NCBI GenBank assembly: GCA_965209015.1
Contig: OZ242367.1
Span: 3,038,001-3,102,000 of the forward strand
Length of the DNA stretch: 64,000 nucleotides
DNA from: Bin80 sp965209015
GTDB taxonomy: Bacteria > Bacteroidota > Rhodothermia > Rhodothermales > Bin80
Reading direction: 5' to 3'
This document shows, piece after piece, positions 63,962 to 64,000 of this stretch (its first letter is position 1; every line of letters starts with the position of its first letter). The position numbers and the translations under genes were made by a program. Below the pieces are notes generated by a model. It searched no databases. It was given only the letters and a program-made list of their open reading frames with translations, and was not told the DNA's origin.

Positions 63962-64000
63962 GTAGACTTGGGAAACTTACTCAATGATCAGCAATATTGA

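Overview
The window looks like chromosomal DNA of a bacterium from the Bacteroidota/Rhodothermota assemblage, most likely Rhodothermia-like. Supporting signs are a secreted cellulase with a type IX secretion (T9SS) C-terminal sorting domain, a choice-of-anchor B protein, a Wzi/TonB-type outer-membrane operon, a fused E1 alpha/beta 2-oxoacid dehydrogenase, a cobalamin-dependent ribonucleotide reductase, and few Shine-Dalgarno sites. No rRNA, tRNA or CRISPR array was found. The taxonomic call is an inference from family content only.

Layout. 1-7.5 kb (+): the 3' part of glgB, then three tightly spaced genes for exported beta-propeller/FG-GAP proteins, one carrying a heme-less relic of a planctomycete-type cytochrome domain. 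7.6-8.9 kb: an ISL3-family transposase. 9.2-30.1 kb (mostly -): two giant paralogous surface proteins (signal peptide, leucine-rich repeats with Cys caps, 12-18 Calx-beta-like repeats, C-terminal autotransporter-like barrel). They flank nrdJ and a graveyard of gene relics (IS21 IstB, DUF5131). The second giant gene is interrupted by an in-frame amber codon in a locally scrambled repeat. 31-38.7 kb: CCA-adding enzyme, a flavoprotein disulfide reductase fragment, a membrane-anchored DsbA-like protein, a Spondin_N-GH5-CBM6-T9SS cellulase and a ferredoxin. 38.7-48.4 kb: housekeeping genes (serine hydrolase, FmdB-like protein, a bcp-gatB-TlpA-like-tpiA operon, E1 alpha/beta, polyprenyl glycosylphosphotransferase).

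49.1-55.1 kb is the most unusual stretch: three tandem ~1.6 kb cassettes, each with a conserved upstream region, an AAA-type ATPase gene and a conserved 3' region with a terminator. The ATPases are mosaics, with variable blocks at the N-terminus, just after Walker B and in the C-terminal domain, set in an otherwise near-identical framework. A decayed tyrosine recombinase lies immediately upstream.

55.4-59.6 kb (+): an outer-membrane operon (Wzi-like, small barrel, TonB-receptor-like). 60.1-63.0 kb (-): a tightly overlapping operon of a soluble histidine kinase, an OmpR-type regulator, a TraF-type S26 peptidase and a TrbB/VirB11-type ATPase, with no other conjugation genes in view. The right edge holds a small coiled-coil membrane protein and a strong terminator preceded by a Bacteroidota-like -7 promoter element, possibly a small RNA.

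The best candidates for something undescribed are the shuffled ATPase cassette array, the HK-RR-TraF-TrbB operon, and the paired giant LRR/Calx-beta/barrel proteins.
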